Counted from the stretch's first letter, positions 37,287-48,178 are shown. The stretch: 64,000 bases of DNA from Acidimicrobiia bacterium (GCA_027494135.1 JAOSJK010000001.1:599378-663377), one strand, 5' to 3'. Notes: generated by a model from the letters alone, not told the origin. Made by a program: numbers and translations.

Positions 37287-38356
37287 TCAGGGGGTGGAGG
37301 CGCGGTCCTTGGCGACCTCGTCGAGGAGCTCGTATTCCTCGCCGGTGTCGACGTGATCCTCGTACTGGATCACACCGATCTCGGTGAAGCGCTCCCGCAG
37401 CCATCCGTCGCCGGCGTCGAGGAGACCGAGCTTCTTGATGTTCGGGACGATCTTCGAGAAGAGCGCGGTCTGGAAGACCTGCTGCTCGGGGCCGGTCTGC
37501 GCGTCGAGGACCCGACGCACGGCCTCGGGGTCGACCCCCATCCGCTCCCACACCTCGGCCTGGAGGAAGCGCCTCTGCAGCCGGCACGCCGCGTCGTACG
37601 CGAACTCCTGGCGCTCCCGGATCTCCGCGCCGCTCATGTCCTTGTAGTGCTCCTGGAGCGAGAGCACTCCGAATGCGACGTGCCGGGCCTCGTCGCTCAT
37701 CACGTATCGGAGCAGCATCTTCAGCAGCGGCTCGGTCGTGAACTGATGCATCAGACCGAAGACGGCGAGCGCGAGCCCCTCGACCATGATCTGCATCCCG
37801 AGGTAGGTGACGTCCCATCGGGGGTCGGAGAGGATGTCGTCGAGCAGCGAGCCGAGGTTCGGGTTGATCCGGTAGTGACCCGAGAGCTTCTCGTCGAGGT
37901 ACTTCGCGAAGACCTCCACGTGACGCGCCTCGTCCATCACCTGCGTAGCGGCGTAGTACTTGGCGTCGATCCACGGCACGGTCTCGACGATGCGCGCGGT
38001 GCAGAGCAGCGCGCCCTGCTCACCATGCATGAACTGCGAGAGCAGCGAGTTCTGCAGCTCGACCGCGACCTGCAACCACTCCTTCTCTCCGAAGTGGCGC
38101 ACCGGGGAGTCGGGCGCCTCGGCGAGCCCCTGGAACCGCATGGCCGGCGAACCCGACATGCTCGCGACCTTCTCCTGGTCGACGTCGGTCTCCCATGGCA
38201 GGTCGTTCGCGTTCCACTGCGACGTCTTGGCGCGCTCGTAGAGCTTCGCCAGCGCCGGACGCGTGGCGCGTAGTCCCACGTGAAGTTGGTGACGACGGGC
38301 GAGCTGATCTCGTGGAGCACTTCGGCGGCCGAGGCCGCGGCTAGGTCGGCGGTCAT
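37287..38356 (-). CDS. ferritin-like diiron protein (frameshifted near the start)
   Basis: About 355 residues after repair. The ATG at 38356 gives TADLAAASAAEVLHEISS and FTWDYA; one base change near 38265-38275 is needed to join TRPALAKLYERAKTSQW. Two helices with iron ligands are clear: QVMDEARHVEVFAKYL and MSDEARHVAFGVLSL, spaced as in ferritin-like oxygenases such as AurF relatives. Substrate unknown. It is on the same strand as the SDR and MaoC genes and may hydroxylate or desaturate a related lipid. Confidence 0.78.
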
Positions 38357-38538
38357 TCTCTGATCCCCCGGATCGCCGGACTGACGCCACAGTCTGGCCC
38401 AGCCACGGGCCCCGTGGAGGGCGCGGCACGCCACTTCGTCCGTTTCGGGCGCCACGCAGACGGAAAGTCCCCTAACGCTAAGGCCCGGTCCGGCCGATCA
38501 CAGATCAACGGCAATAGAGGAGAGGCTCGGAGGTCCCC

Positions 38539-40542
38539 GTGGAGGGACGCGACTTCAGGCTGGACGATCTGCCCACAGGAGCGATCCTCGTGCGCGGTGG
38601 CCTCGTCGTCGCGGCGAACGAGATCGCCGCGGGCGTGCTCGGCGTCGCATCCACCGAGGCGCTCGTGGGGAGCGGGATCGACGCCCGGATCGATCCAGAC
38701 GACCGCGCCGCCGTCCGCGCTGCTCTCGGCGCCGGCGCGCCGACAACGATCAACGTGCGAAGGGTGGCGCCGCCGGGCCGGCGGACCATCGAGCTCACGA
38801 TGGCCCCCGCATCTCACGACAACGCGCCCGCCGACAACGCGCCCACCGACGGCGCGCCCGGCGACGGCGCCGACGACAGCAGAGTACTGGTGTTGGTCCG
38901 CGACGTCACCGACGCGGTCCGCACCGCGCTCGCCCTCGACACACTCGCCGACGGCACGTGCACGCTCACCTCCGAGGCGCTCGTCGACTGGGCCTCGCCC
39001 GACGGCGCGCGCCTCCTCGAGGCCGACGCGGTCACCACCCAGGCACTGCTCGAACGCCTGCACCCCGAGGACCTCCCCGTGGTGCTCGACGCAGTCGCAC
39101 GGTCCCGTGTGGAGCCCGGTCGCCGCGAGTGCTTCCGGCTCCGATGGAGCCAGGAGAGCGACGCCGGCGAGTGGGTCGACGAGGACATCGTCATCTTCGG
39201 TGGCGCCGACAACCCCGACCTGCGCGCGTCTTTCATCCAGCGAAGGCGGCCGGAGAAGGCCGACGTCACGCCCGCGACGCAGCGCGAGCTCACCGGGCTG
39301 CAGTCGCTCGCCGAGGTAGCGCCGGTCGGCATCGTCGTGGCGGGGCCGTCGGGGCGCACGGTCTACTGCAACCTCCTCGCGGAGAAGGCACTCGGCCCGC
39401 TCGCCGCCGTGCTCGGAGAGACCGAGTGGATCGACGCAGCGCGCTCCGAGCACCGCGGGGCGCTGAGGCGTATCGCCGAGGCGGCCCTGAACGACGGCGT
39501 CACCGGGAGCACGGTCGCGGCGTTCGACCAGCCCGACGGGACGGCGCGCTGGCTGCGCGTCAACATCGCGCCGCGAAGCACAGGCGACGGCATCGGGTCG
39601 GGCTGGATCGCGACGATCGAGGACGTCTCCGAGACAATCGAGGCCCGCTCGCAGGCCGACCGGCTGGCTCACCTTCTCGACGCCGGCTCCGACTTCGTGA
39701 TCATCACCCGCCCCGACGGCCTGATCGTCTACGCGAACGACGCTGCACGCCACCAGCTCGGCCTCGCCACCGCCGAAGAGGGCTGCACCGCGACGCTGCG
39801 CAGTGTCCTGACCGACGCGTCGCGGGAGCGCTTCGACGCGGAGACTCTCCCCGAGATGCTCGCGACAGGCACTTGGAGCGGCGAGATGACGCTGGTGCTC
39901 GCCGACAAGTCGGAGGTCCCCGTCTCGATGCTCGGACTCACCCGACTCACCGAGGGCGGGCAGGTCGAGACCATCGCCTTCACGGCGCGCGACATCGTCG
40001 CGATCAAGGCCGCCGAGGCTCGGATGCGCCACCTCGCCAGCCACGACGCGCTCACCGGCCTTCCGAACCGGATGCTCCTCGCCGACCGCCTCGAGCAGGC
40101 ACTCCACCGTCACCGGCGCCACGGCTCGGGGGTGGCCCTGATGTTCTGTGACCTCGACGGCTTCAAGGGTGTCAACGACGAGCACGGGCACGAGACCGGT
40201 GACGCGCTCCTCGCAGCGGTCGCCCGGCGCATGCGCGAGACGGTCCGCGAGACCGACACCGTCGCTCGCCTCGGCGGTGACGAGTTCGTCGTGCTCTGCG
40301 AAGGTTGGGTCGCAGAGGCCGACCTCGAACGGATCGCCGGACGGATAGTCGATGCCGTGGGGCGTCCGATCACGGTCGGGCAGCACCGGCTCGAGGTCGG
40401 CGTCTCCATCGGGGTCGCCGTGGCCGGCCGTGGCAGCGACAGCTACGACGCCCTCATGGCACTCGCCGACGTAGCGATGTACCGGGCGAAGGAGGGCGGC
40501 CGGGGCCGCTACGAGATGGCGTCGGCGACTCCTCCGCAGTGA
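38539..40542 (+). CDS. PAS-domain diguanylate cyclase
   Basis: 667 residues from the GTG at 38539. Two or three PAS-like sensor domains (about residues 1-130, 255-370 and 375-490) lead to a GGDEF domain. HDALTGLPNRMLLADRL opens it, and the intact RLGGDEFVVL near 578 is the active site. RETD five residues before GGDEF fits the inhibitory I-site. It makes cyclic di-GMP from GTP. No membrane helix is seen, so it is cytoplasmic. The signal is unknown. Confidence 0.93.
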   Translation: MEGRDFRLDDLPTGAILVRGGLVVAANEIAAGVLGVASTEALVGSGIDARIDPDDRAAVRAALGAGAPTTINVRRVAPPGRRTIELTMAPASHDNAPADNAPTDGAPGDGADDSRVLVLVRDVTDAVRTALALDTLADGTCTLTSEALVDWASPDGARLLEADAVTTQALLERLHPEDLPVVLDAVARSRVEPGRRECFRLRWSQESDAGEWVDEDIVIFGGADNPDLRASFIQRRRPEKADVTPATQRELTGLQSLAEVAPVGIVVAGPSGRTVYCNLLAEKALGPLAAVLGETEWIDAARSEHRGALRRIAEAALNDGVTGSTVAAFDQPDGTARWLRVNIAPRSTGDGIGSGWIATIEDVSETIEARSQADRLAHLLDAGSDFVIITRPDGLIVYANDAARHQLGLATAEEGCTATLRSVLTDASRERFDAETLPEMLATGTWSGEMTLVLADKSEVPVSMLGLTRLTEGGQVETIAFTARDIVAIKAAEARMRHLASHDALTGLPNRMLLADRLEQALHRHRRHGSGVALMFCDLDGFKGVNDEHGHETGDALLAAVARRMRETVRETDTVARLGGDEFVVLCEGWVAEADLERIAGRIVDAVGRPITVGQHRLEVGVSIGVAVAGRGSDSYDALMALADVAMYRAKEGGRGRYEMASATPPQ

Positions 40543-40630
40543 CGGCGGGTCGGCGACCCGGCCGGCGACCAGCAATCGGGCCGGCGGCCGAGTCGCGGCA
40601 GAGACGTCGCGCAGGTGCGAAGATCGGCCC

Positions 40631-41839
40631 GTGACCCTGCCGGTGACTATCTCCGACGTCGAGGCGGCCGCCGCCGCGATCCGCGGCCAGGTCGTCGAGA
40701 CGCCGTTCCCGAGGGCGAGCACCCTCTCTGAGATCACCGGCGCCGATGTCGCGCTCAAGCTCGAGTCGTTCCAGTTCACGGCGTCGTTCAAGGAGAGGGG
40801 CGCCCTCAACCGCCTCCTGAAGATCCCCGCCGATGCTCGGAGCCGCGGGGTGATCGCGGCCTCGGCGGGCAACCACGCGCAGGGTGTCGCGCACCACGCC
40901 GGCCGCCTCGGCATCCCGGCGACGATCGCCATGCCCGAGACCACTCCGTTCTCGAAGATCACCCGAACCGAGATGCTCGGCGCCGAGGTGCTGCTGCGCG
41001 GCGAGACGTTCGCCGACTCGTACGGCGTCGCGCAGCACCTCGCCGAGGAGTCGGGCGCGACCTTCGTGCCGGCGTTCGACGACCCGGCGATCATCGCCGG
41101 GCAGGGGACCGTGGCGCTCGAGATGCTCGGCGCGAGGCCCGATCTCGAGGTGATCGTCGTGCCAGTCGGTGGCGGAGGGCTGATCTCGGGGGTCGCCACC
41201 GTGGCGAAGGCGGTCGCGCCGGCCGTCGAGGTGATCGGAGTGCAGACCGAGACGTATCCGACGATGCTCGCCGCCCTCGGCCGCGCCGGTTCGGTGCCGG
41301 GTGGACCGACGATCGCCGAGGGGATCGCCGTCGAGGACGTGGGAGCCCTCACGCGCGAGATCGTCGCCGCGCTCGTCGACGACATCGTCGTCGTGAGCGA
41401 GCAGCGGGTCGAGGAGGCGATGAGCCTCTACCTCGAGATCGAGAAGATCGTCGTCGAGGGAGCCGGCGCTGCGTCGCTCGCCGCGCTACTCGCGCACCCC
41501 GATCGCTTCCGGGGTCGCCGGTGCGGGCTGATCGTCAGCGGTGCCAACGTCGACCTGCGTGTGCTGTCCTCGGTGATCCTGCGCGCCCTCGCGCGCTCGG
41601 GTCGGATCGTGAGGCTGCGCGTCGAGATCCCCGACAGGCCCGGCGCGCTGGCCGGCGTCGCCCAGGTCGTGGGTGCGGAACGCGGCAACATCGTTGACGT
41701 CGCGCACCACCGCGACCTCCCCGGCGTCCCACTGCGCGATGCGATCCTGGGAGTCTCGGTGGAGACCCGCGACCGCGCCCACGCCGACGCGATCGTCGCC
41801 TCCCTGACCGCCGCCGGCTACCCCGTCACCACCGCCTGA
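40631..41839 (+). CDS. ilvA: threonine ammonia-lyase with ACT domain
   Basis: 402 residues from the GTG at 40631. PLP Lys in FTASFKERGALNRL, SAGNHAQGVAHHA, Gly loop VPVGGGGLISG, and a C-terminal ACT regulatory domain (LRVEIPDRPGALAGVAQVVG). It deaminates threonine to 2-oxobutanoate. The short single ACT form resembles catabolic or short biosynthetic types, so tdcB is an alternative name. The stop is immediately followed by hairpin family C. Confidence 0.9.
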   Translation: MTLPVTISDVEAAAAAIRGQVVETPFPRASTLSEITGADVALKLESFQFTASFKERGALNRLLKIPADARSRGVIAASAGNHAQGVAHHAGRLGIPATIAMPETTPFSKITRTEMLGAEVLLRGETFADSYGVAQHLAEESGATFVPAFDDPAIIAGQGTVALEMLGARPDLEVIVVPVGGGGLISGVATVAKAVAPAVEVIGVQTETYPTMLAALGRAGSVPGGPTIAEGIAVEDVGALTREIVAALVDDIVVVSEQRVEEAMSLYLEIEKIVVEGAGAASLAALLAHPDRFRGRRCGLIVSGANVDLRVLSSVILRALARSGRIVRLRVEIPDRPGALAGVAQVVGAERGNIVDVAHHRDLPGVPLRDAILGVSVETRDRAHADAIVASLTAAGYPVTTA

Positions 41840-41907
41840 CCCCCGACCCTGTTTGGACGGATCTGGTCGCTATGGCTCCGCTGACGTCCAAACAGGGGTT
41901 CAGGGGG
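41840..41907. repeat. hairpin family C, copy A
   Basis: Arms contain CCCTGTTTGGACG / CGTCCAAACAGGG (13 paired bases) with imperfect C/G extensions and a loop of ~25 bases (GGTCGCTATGGCTCCGCTGA). It starts one base after the ilvA stop and supplies the TGA of the lipase gene from the other side. Confidence 0.9.
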
Positions 41908-43160
41908 CGGCGTAGGCCTCCGCCTGGGTGCCGACCAGGTCGACCAGGTCGCCCATGGCGACGCTGACGTCGACGAGGTGCATCCCCCACTCGGGGGTCA
42001 GATCACCGCCGATGTCGTCGATACGCGGGTCCGACGGGTCGCCGTTGACGTGGATCTCGAGGTACGAGACGCCGTCGCGCTCCACGCACTCCCCTCCACC
42101 AGGCCCGGCAGCGTCACGAACTCCGTGCCGATCTCGACGCCGAGCGCCGGGTCGACCCAGTCCGGGGCGGCAGCGGCGGACCATCTCCGATGAGGAGTGA
42201 GCTGCCACTGGTAGGCAGGTAGGGGTGGAGCGGGGCGCTGCCGCCGCCCGGGGCGGCAGGGTTGACGCACGCGACGCGACCCTCGGGGTCGCCGCGGACC
42301 ACCCCGAAGAAGGTCCCCTCCGGGGGCGGCGCCGTGTCGCGGAACGTCGCGTAGCTGACCACGCAGCCGGTCTGGTCGGCAGCGCTGCAGAGCGGGATGT
42401 TCGCGAAATCGCCATCGGCGCCATCGCCGCCCGGCAGCCGGACCGCAGTGCCGAGGAGCAGTGCCGACACGAGCCGCCCGCGCATCGAGGCGTCGGGATC
42501 GATCTCCTCCATGGCGAGCCGCTTGAGCATCCCGGCGCCCTGTGAGTGGCCGATCAGCACGACCCCCGGCCGTCGTTGTCGTTCGCCATGTAGTGCTTCC
42601 ACGCGTCGAGCACGTCGTCGTAGGGGAACGTCGGCGTCACGCTTCCCTCCTCGTCGGTGGCCGTTCCAGCGAAGCGTGCCAACAGCGCGGTCAGTGTGAG
42701 CTGCCGGTAGACGGGGGGCGAACACCCGGCACTGCGAACCGAGGCGCGCTGCCTGCTGCCTGACGACGAAGAGCTCCTCGCTCTCACCCGGGGTCATGTC
42801 GCTGGTCGTGCCGGGGTCGGTAGAGATGGTCGGGTACACGTAGAAGCAGTCGATCGCCGGGTCGGTTGCGGCGGACCACTCCTCGACCTCGGTGGTGCCG
42901 TCGGCCTCGACGACCGTCGCGTCCATGTCGGCGTCGCAGACGTCGTCCTTGTCGGGACGGCAGAGCCACGCATCCGGGTTGCCGTAGACCTCGCTCACGT
43001 ACCCGTCGTATGCGGGCGGCGCCGACGTGGAAGCCGGCGCGGACGTGGAAGCCGGCGCGGACGCTGTCGGTGCGCTCGTGGCACCCCCGTCGTCGCCCGA
43101 GCTGCAGCCCGCGACGATCGCCGTGCACGCCGCCGCCACCAGGACCAGGTGCGCTCTCAT
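41900..43160 (-). CDS. DUF3089-like lipase/esterase lipoprotein (several frameshifts)
   Basis: About 420 residues after repair. The ATG at 43160 begins a lipoprotein signal (MRAHLVLVAAACTAIVAGC, lipobox VAGC), then a Ser/Ala-rich linker. DUF3089 features: AWLCRPDKDDVC, DCFYVYPTIS, FAPVYRQLTLTALL and the nucleophile GHSQGAGMLKRL. Frame changes lie near 42710, 42560, 42185 and 42095; each joins family-like sequence. The end (ALGVEIGTEFVTLPGLVEG, then YLEIHVNGDPSDPR) stops at a TGA provided by hairpin family C. It is an alpha/beta hydrolase on the cell surface. Confidence 0.72.
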
Positions 43161-43165
43161 GTCGT

Positions 43166-44172
43166 CTACCTCCGATTCCGCGGCACCGCCCGACCCCGGA
43201 CCCTGTTTGGACGGACCTGGTCGCTATGGCTCCGCTGACGTCCAAACAGGGGTTCAGGGGGCGGGGCGTGGACGGCCATGAAGGTGACGACGGCGCGTGC
43301 CAGGGCCTCGCCCTGGTCCTCCTGGAGAAAGTGGCCGCCGCCGGCGATGGTCGTGTGGGCGACCCCCGCGTGCCCGGCACCTTCGCCTGGAACGCGGCGT
43401 CGCCGCCGCGGGTGATCGGGTCGGAGTCGGAGAACGCCGTGAGGAACGGCTTCTCCCACTTGGAGAGCACCTCCCAGGCTGCCCGGTTCGCCGCCGCCGC
43501 CGGGTCGTCGGGCGTGATAGGCACGAGGACGGGGAACTGGCGCGCGCCCTCCTTGTAGCTCTCGTCGGGGAACGGTGCGTCGTAGGCGGCTACCACCTCC
43601 GGAGCCAGGTCGTTCACCGTCGCCATGCTCACGATGCCGCCGGCCGGGAACGTCTCGACCTCCTGGGAGAACTGACGCCACTGCATGAACGCGTCGCCGG
43701 CGGGCGTGTCGCCGGTGGGCAGGAAGGTGTTGGCCGCGACGACCCGGGCGAAGCGCTCGGGGTGCTCGCCGACGAGTCGCAGCCCGATCAGGCCGCCCCA
43801 GTCCTGGCAGACGAGCGTGATGCCGTCGAGGTCGAGCGCTTCGACGGCCGCCCGAGTCCAGTCGACGTGGCGCTGGTAGGTGTAGTCGGTGCGCGCGGCG
43901 GGCTTGTCGGACCGGCCGAACCCGACGAGGTCGAACGCGACGGCCCGGTGCCCGGCGTCGACGATGATCGGGATCATCCGCCGGTACAGGTACGACCACG
44001 ACGGCTCGCCGTGCAGCAGGAGGACGACCTCACCGTCGGGCGGACCCTCGTCGATGTAGTGCATCCGCAGCGTGCCGCTGCCGTCGCCTCGATCGACCTC
44101 CAGGTAGCGGGGCTCGAAGGGGTAGCCCGGCAGCGAGTCGAACCGGTCGTCGGGGGTGCGCAGGATCTCCAT
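43166..44172 (-). CDS. dhaA: haloalkane dehalogenase (frameshifted near the end)
   Basis: From the ATG at 44172, about 300 residues or slightly more. Alpha/beta hydrolase with HGEPSWSYLYRRM, nucleophile Asp in CQDWGGLIGLR, acid Asp in FSDSDPITRGG, and after a frame change near 43368 the His in AGGGHFLQEDQG. This QDWGG/GEPSWSYLYR form matches DhlA/DhmA-type dehalogenases that replace halide by hydroxyl. As read, the frame runs through hairpin family C to 43166. One more C in the run before it would instead stop at the repeat's TGA (43254-43256), as in the neighbouring lipase gene. Confidence 0.82.
43194..43261. repeat. hairpin family C, copy B
   Basis: Nearly identical to 41840-41907, including the loop (one C/T change). 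It lies between the lipase start and the dehalogenase stop region. Confidence 0.9.
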
Positions 44173-44194
44173 GGCGCCATCGTACGACGGGCGC

Positions 44195-47028
44195 CTAGGC
44201 GGCTCCCACGTGCCTGCGACGCCGCAGGCCGCCGACCGCCACTGCGAACGCGCCGGCGACGACGAGACCCAGGCCGAGCGGCGCCTGCGATCCGCCCCCG
44301 GTGTACGGCAGCGTCCCACCGGACCTGGTGCCGGAGTCGGGCGCCGCCGACTCGGCGCCGACCATCTGATCGTCGTCGAGGATCGTGACGTCGTCGTCGG
44401 CGACCACGCCGTCGTCGTCGAGGATCGTGACGATGCCGGTGGCCCCGCCGACCGCGGCATACGCAGCGTCGGAGAGCGTCACCCTCACCGTCTCGTCGGC
44501 CTCGACGGCCGTGTCGCCGTTGATCTCGACCTCGATCGATGCCTCGGTCTCGCCGGCCGCGAAGGTGAGAGTGCCGCCGGTCGCCGTGTAGTCGCCGGGG
44601 CTCTCTGCGCTGCCGTCGGTCGCGTCGTAGCGGACGCTCACCGGGGCTCCGGACGCCTCCGAGAGGGTCACGGGGACCACCGCGGTCGTCGTGCCGTGGT
44701 CGCCTTCGTCGATCTCGACCGATCCGGCGTCGAGGACCGGGGGGCGCCGAAGGTGAGCCAGTCGCGTCCGGCCTCGCCGAAATCGGACATGTTCGCGGCG
44801 CCGACCACACACGCACCCGGAGCGGTGCAGTCGCGATCGCCGCCGGCACCGCCGTTCGCGACGGAGGCACTAACTTCGAACTCGCGGGTGAACGTACCGC
44901 CCGAGTCGGCGTTGGTGTAGGCGACGGTAGCGAGGTCGCAGTCGTAGGGCGAGGCCGCGTTGCCGCCGCACTGCGCCATCCCGATGGAGGCATTCGGTGA
45001 GAACCCGGCCCCGCGCACCGTCACCGTCTGGCCGTCTTCGAGACCGACGTTCGGAGTCACAGTGACCGTCGGCGTCCGGAACGGGATGCTCGGGTCGAAC
45101 CCGAGAGCGGCCGTCGCTCCGTCGTACGGGTCCCACCAGGTCCGGGCGACCATCACGCACTCGTCTACCGCGCAGTCGGTCGCAGCGGTGGCAAGCGACC
45201 CGACCATCCGGCGGACGACCACCTCCATGTCGAAGGTGCCGTCGTCCCCGGCGGCCGTGTACTCGAAGCCACGGCAGCTGCCCGAGTAGCCCCACGGATC
45301 GGAGCCGGCCGAGCACTGCTGCAGCATCACCTCATCGTCGGGGAGGAAGCCCTCGCCGTGCACCTGCACGACCTGGAGGTCGGCGAGGCCGGTGGCGGGC
45401 TCGACCGTCAAGGTCGGTGGCGGTGCCGGCGGCGCGTCGGGGTCGAAGACCAGATCCGTCGAGGCCCGCTCGATCAGGTCGTCGTAGTTCACCGCCTCGA
45501 TCCTGCATGCGCCCGGAGCCGACGCGCAGTCGAACCTCTCCGCACCGGGATCCCACTGATTGCGCGGCACCATCCTGCGGAGCCGCATCTCGGTCGTGAA
45601 CGTGCCGTCGGGCCCGACCTCCACGTACCGCTCGGAGGAGTAGTAGCAGTTGCCGTAGTCGTCTCCGAAGTCGGCGCACTGATGCACGTAGACCCAGTCG
45701 CCCGGTGTCCAACCGTCGCCCGTCACGGTGACCGCGTCGTGGTCGACCAGGTCGGTCGACGGGTCGACGGCGAGTGTCGGCAGCGGGGGAAGGGGGGCCG
45801 AGGGGTCGAACGAGACGGGGGCGGAGACCTTGTCGTAGGAGCCGCCGGACCACGCGGAGGCGATCAGCACGCACGCATCGACTGCGCAGTCGACCGGATC
45901 GCCGTCCCAAGAGGCGACGCGGCGCCTGAGGGCGGCGGTCGTCGAGAAGGTCCCCGCCGAACCGGCGATGATTCCGCCCGTGTCGAAGTAGCGGCAGCCC
46001 GTCTCGGCGACGTCGCACTGCATCAGGTCGATCCAGGCACCCGGGAAGAAGCCGGATCCTCGACGACGACCTCCTGGTTGTTCAGCAACCCGGTGTCGGG
46101 AGTGACGGTCATCCCCGGCGGGGCGGGGAGCGGGCCCGCAGGGTCGAACCCGAGCGGGATGCGGACGGGTTCGAACGGAGCTCCGGGGCCGGGGATCTCG
46201 TACCACCAGGCGGAGACGACGATCTCGCACGCGCCGGGTGCCGACGCGCAGTCGACACTGCCGGTCGCTTCGGACCTCACCGTGCGGCGCACGTAGGTGT
46301 CGAGCCTGAACGACGGGCCGCCGTCGGTGTACACCCAGTCGTACGTGCCACCGCTGCAGGTCTGCGGAGCTGCGCCGGCCGGGCACTGCACCACGTTGAA
46401 CTCCTCCTCCGTTGAGAAGCCCGTGCCCTCACCCTGATCGCCTGCATGTCGACGAGTCCGGCGGAGGGGTTGACGGTGACGGCCGGTGGCGCGGGTAGCG
46501 CCAGGACCGGCGGAGCGTCGGGGTCACCCGGCGCAGGACGCTGCGGCTTCGGCGGCGGGGCCGTGGTGGAGGGCGTGGTGTCTGTGGGAGTGGCCGGAGC
46601 GGCGGTCGTCGTGGTCGTGGGGTCCGAGTCGGGGCTCCCGGCCGGGGGCTCGTCGGCCGGGGGACGGTGGTCTCGGGGACCTCGACCGGCTCGGCGGGCT
46701 CGGTCGCGTCCGTAGGCTCGGTCGGATCGGTCGTGTCGGTAGTGTCGGCCGGCTCGGTCGTGTCGGTCTGTTCGGTCGCGTCCGCAGGCTCGGTCGGATC
46801 GTCGCCCACGTCGCCCGGTTCCGGCTCTGCCGGCACCTCGACGGACTCGGGCGCCACAGCCTCCGCAGCGGCGGGCTCCTCGGTGCCCTGTGTGCCGAGC
46901 GCGCCCTCTGTCGCCGAGGCCGGCGCGACCCACCCGACCATCGTCGACGCCAGCACCGTGAGGACCAGTGCGACCCGACGGGCTCTGGGGCCGGTGTTCG
47001 AGACGGAGACCCGCTGCGCAGCCCTCAT
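44195..47028 (-). CDS. surface protein: five neocarzinostatin-like domains, Calx-beta domain, LPYTG anchor (four frameshifts)
   Basis: About 944 residues after repair. The ATG at 47028 starts a signal peptide (RRVALVLTVLASTMVGWVAPASA), followed by an acidic Thr/Pro-rich linker. Five ~110-residue domains follow, starting at about 46490, 46125, 45780, 45425 and 45075. They share VTPxxGLxDxQxVxVxGxGF, an MQC...C loop and a late DCAVDAC or DCASAPGAC pair, the two-disulphide pattern of the neocarzinostatin (enediyne apoprotein) family. A Calx-beta domain (about 44735-44400), LPYTG, a membrane helix and RRRR tail end it. Frame changes near 46660, 46435, 46058 and 44745 (C run). Sortase attaches it to the wall. 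It stops 22 bases before the dehalogenase start. Confidence 0.8.
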
Positions 47029-47237
47029 GTGCACGCTCCCAGATGACCCGACGGTCGAGACGACGATAGGCACCAACCGGACGAAGCGTCAAGGATGGAA
47101 CCGCGCGTAGGGTACCGCCCGACGCGCTCACGCCGCCGGACCGGGCCGGCCCCGACGACGCCCGATCCCGGTCACCTGGGTGGGGCGCCGTCACGCGGCG
47201 TAGAGTCCCCATCAGCCCCGATACAGGAGGAGCGCAC

Positions 47238-48080
47238 GTGCGCAGAACCGCTGTCTTCATGACCGTCGCAGCCCTCGCCCTCGGCCTCGTGGCCTGCGGT
47301 GGCGACGACGACGACAACGCCACCGACACCACTGCCGGATCCGAGACAGGCGCCCTGCCCGACCTCGACGGGCGCGAGGTCACCGTCGCGGTCGAGAACG
47401 CATACCTGCCGTTCAACTACATCGACCCCGCTACGGGCGACGGCGCCGGCTGGGACTACGACGCGTGGAACGAGATCTGCGACCGCCTCAACTGTGTCCC
47501 CAAGTACCAGGAGGCCGCGTGGGAAGGGATGATCCAGGCGGTCGGCGACGGCCAGTTCGACGCCGCGGCCGACGGGATCACCATCACCGACGAGCGCAAG
47601 GAAGTGGTCGACTTCTCCGACGGCTACATCCAGATCGAGCAGCGACTCCTCGTTCGCCGGGGTGAGGACCGGTTCGCCACCGCCGAGGACGTCCAGGCCG
47701 ACGAGAGCCTGAAGGTCGGCACGCAGACCGGCACCACGAACTACGACAAGGCCGTCGAGCTCTTCGGCGACAGCCGGGTCACGGCGTTCGAGCAGTTCCC
47801 GTTCGCCGTCGAGGCGCTGATCAACGGCGATGTCGACGTCGTGATCATGGACGAGACCGCCGGCCTCGGCTACGTGGGTGCCAACGGCGACAAGCTCGAC
47901 CTGATCGGCGACTCGCTCTCCAGTGACGCTCTCGGCTTCATCTTCCCGAAGGGGAGCGACCTCGTCGACCCGGTCAACCAGGCACTCGCCGCGATGGATG
48001 CCGACGGCACCCTCGCGAGCCTCGCGGAGAAGTACTTCACCGACGAGTTCAAGGTCACCTACGACGACCTGGAGGGTTGA
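47238..48080 (+). CDS. amino-acid ABC transporter substrate-binding lipoprotein
   Basis: 280 residues from the GTG at 47238 with GGAGGAG upstream. Lipoprotein signal with LGLVACGG (lipidated Cys near 20), then an acidic linker. SBP family-3 motifs: REVTVAVENAYLPFNYID, WDYDAWNEICDRL, ADGITITDERKEVVDFS, VGTQTGTTNY. It captures a polar amino acid or related compound outside the membrane and delivers it to the two transporter genes downstream. Confidence 0.92.
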   Translation: MRRTAVFMTVAALALGLVACGGDDDDNATDTTAGSETGALPDLDGREVTVAVENAYLPFNYIDPATGDGAGWDYDAWNEICDRLNCVPKYQEAAWEGMIQAVGDGQFDAAADGITITDERKEVVDFSDGYIQIEQRLLVRRGEDRFATAEDVQADESLKVGTQTGTTNYDKAVELFGDSRVTAFEQFPFAVEALINGDVDVVIMDETAGLGYVGANGDKLDLIGDSLSSDALGFIFPKGSDLVDPVNQALAAMDADGTLASLAEKYFTDEFKVTYDDLEG

Positions 48081-48124
48081 GCCCGCGCGCAGGCGCGATC
48101 GGAACGAACCGTGCATGACGGAGG

Positions 48125-48149
48125 TGCGCCAGGCGGCCTGCCTGGCGCA
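48125..48149 (+). terminator. intercistronic hairpin after the binding-protein gene
   Basis: TGCGCCAGGC (48125-48134) pairs perfectly with GCCTGGCGCA (48140-48149) around five bases, 44 bases after the binding-protein stop. There is no T-run. It probably protects the upstream mRNA or attenuates, so that binding protein exceeds the membrane parts. Confidence 0.65.
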
Positions 48150-48178
48150 TCTTCGTCTGCGGCGTCGGGAGGAGGCAG

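Noticed and set aside
36258-38273. 671-residue plus-strand reading frame
   Set aside because: Antisense to the SDR and diiron genes, which have clear catalytic motifs.
38353-41385. 1010-residue minus-strand reading frame
   Set aside because: Antisense to the GGDEF and ilvA genes, low-complexity, no family motifs; open because of high GC.
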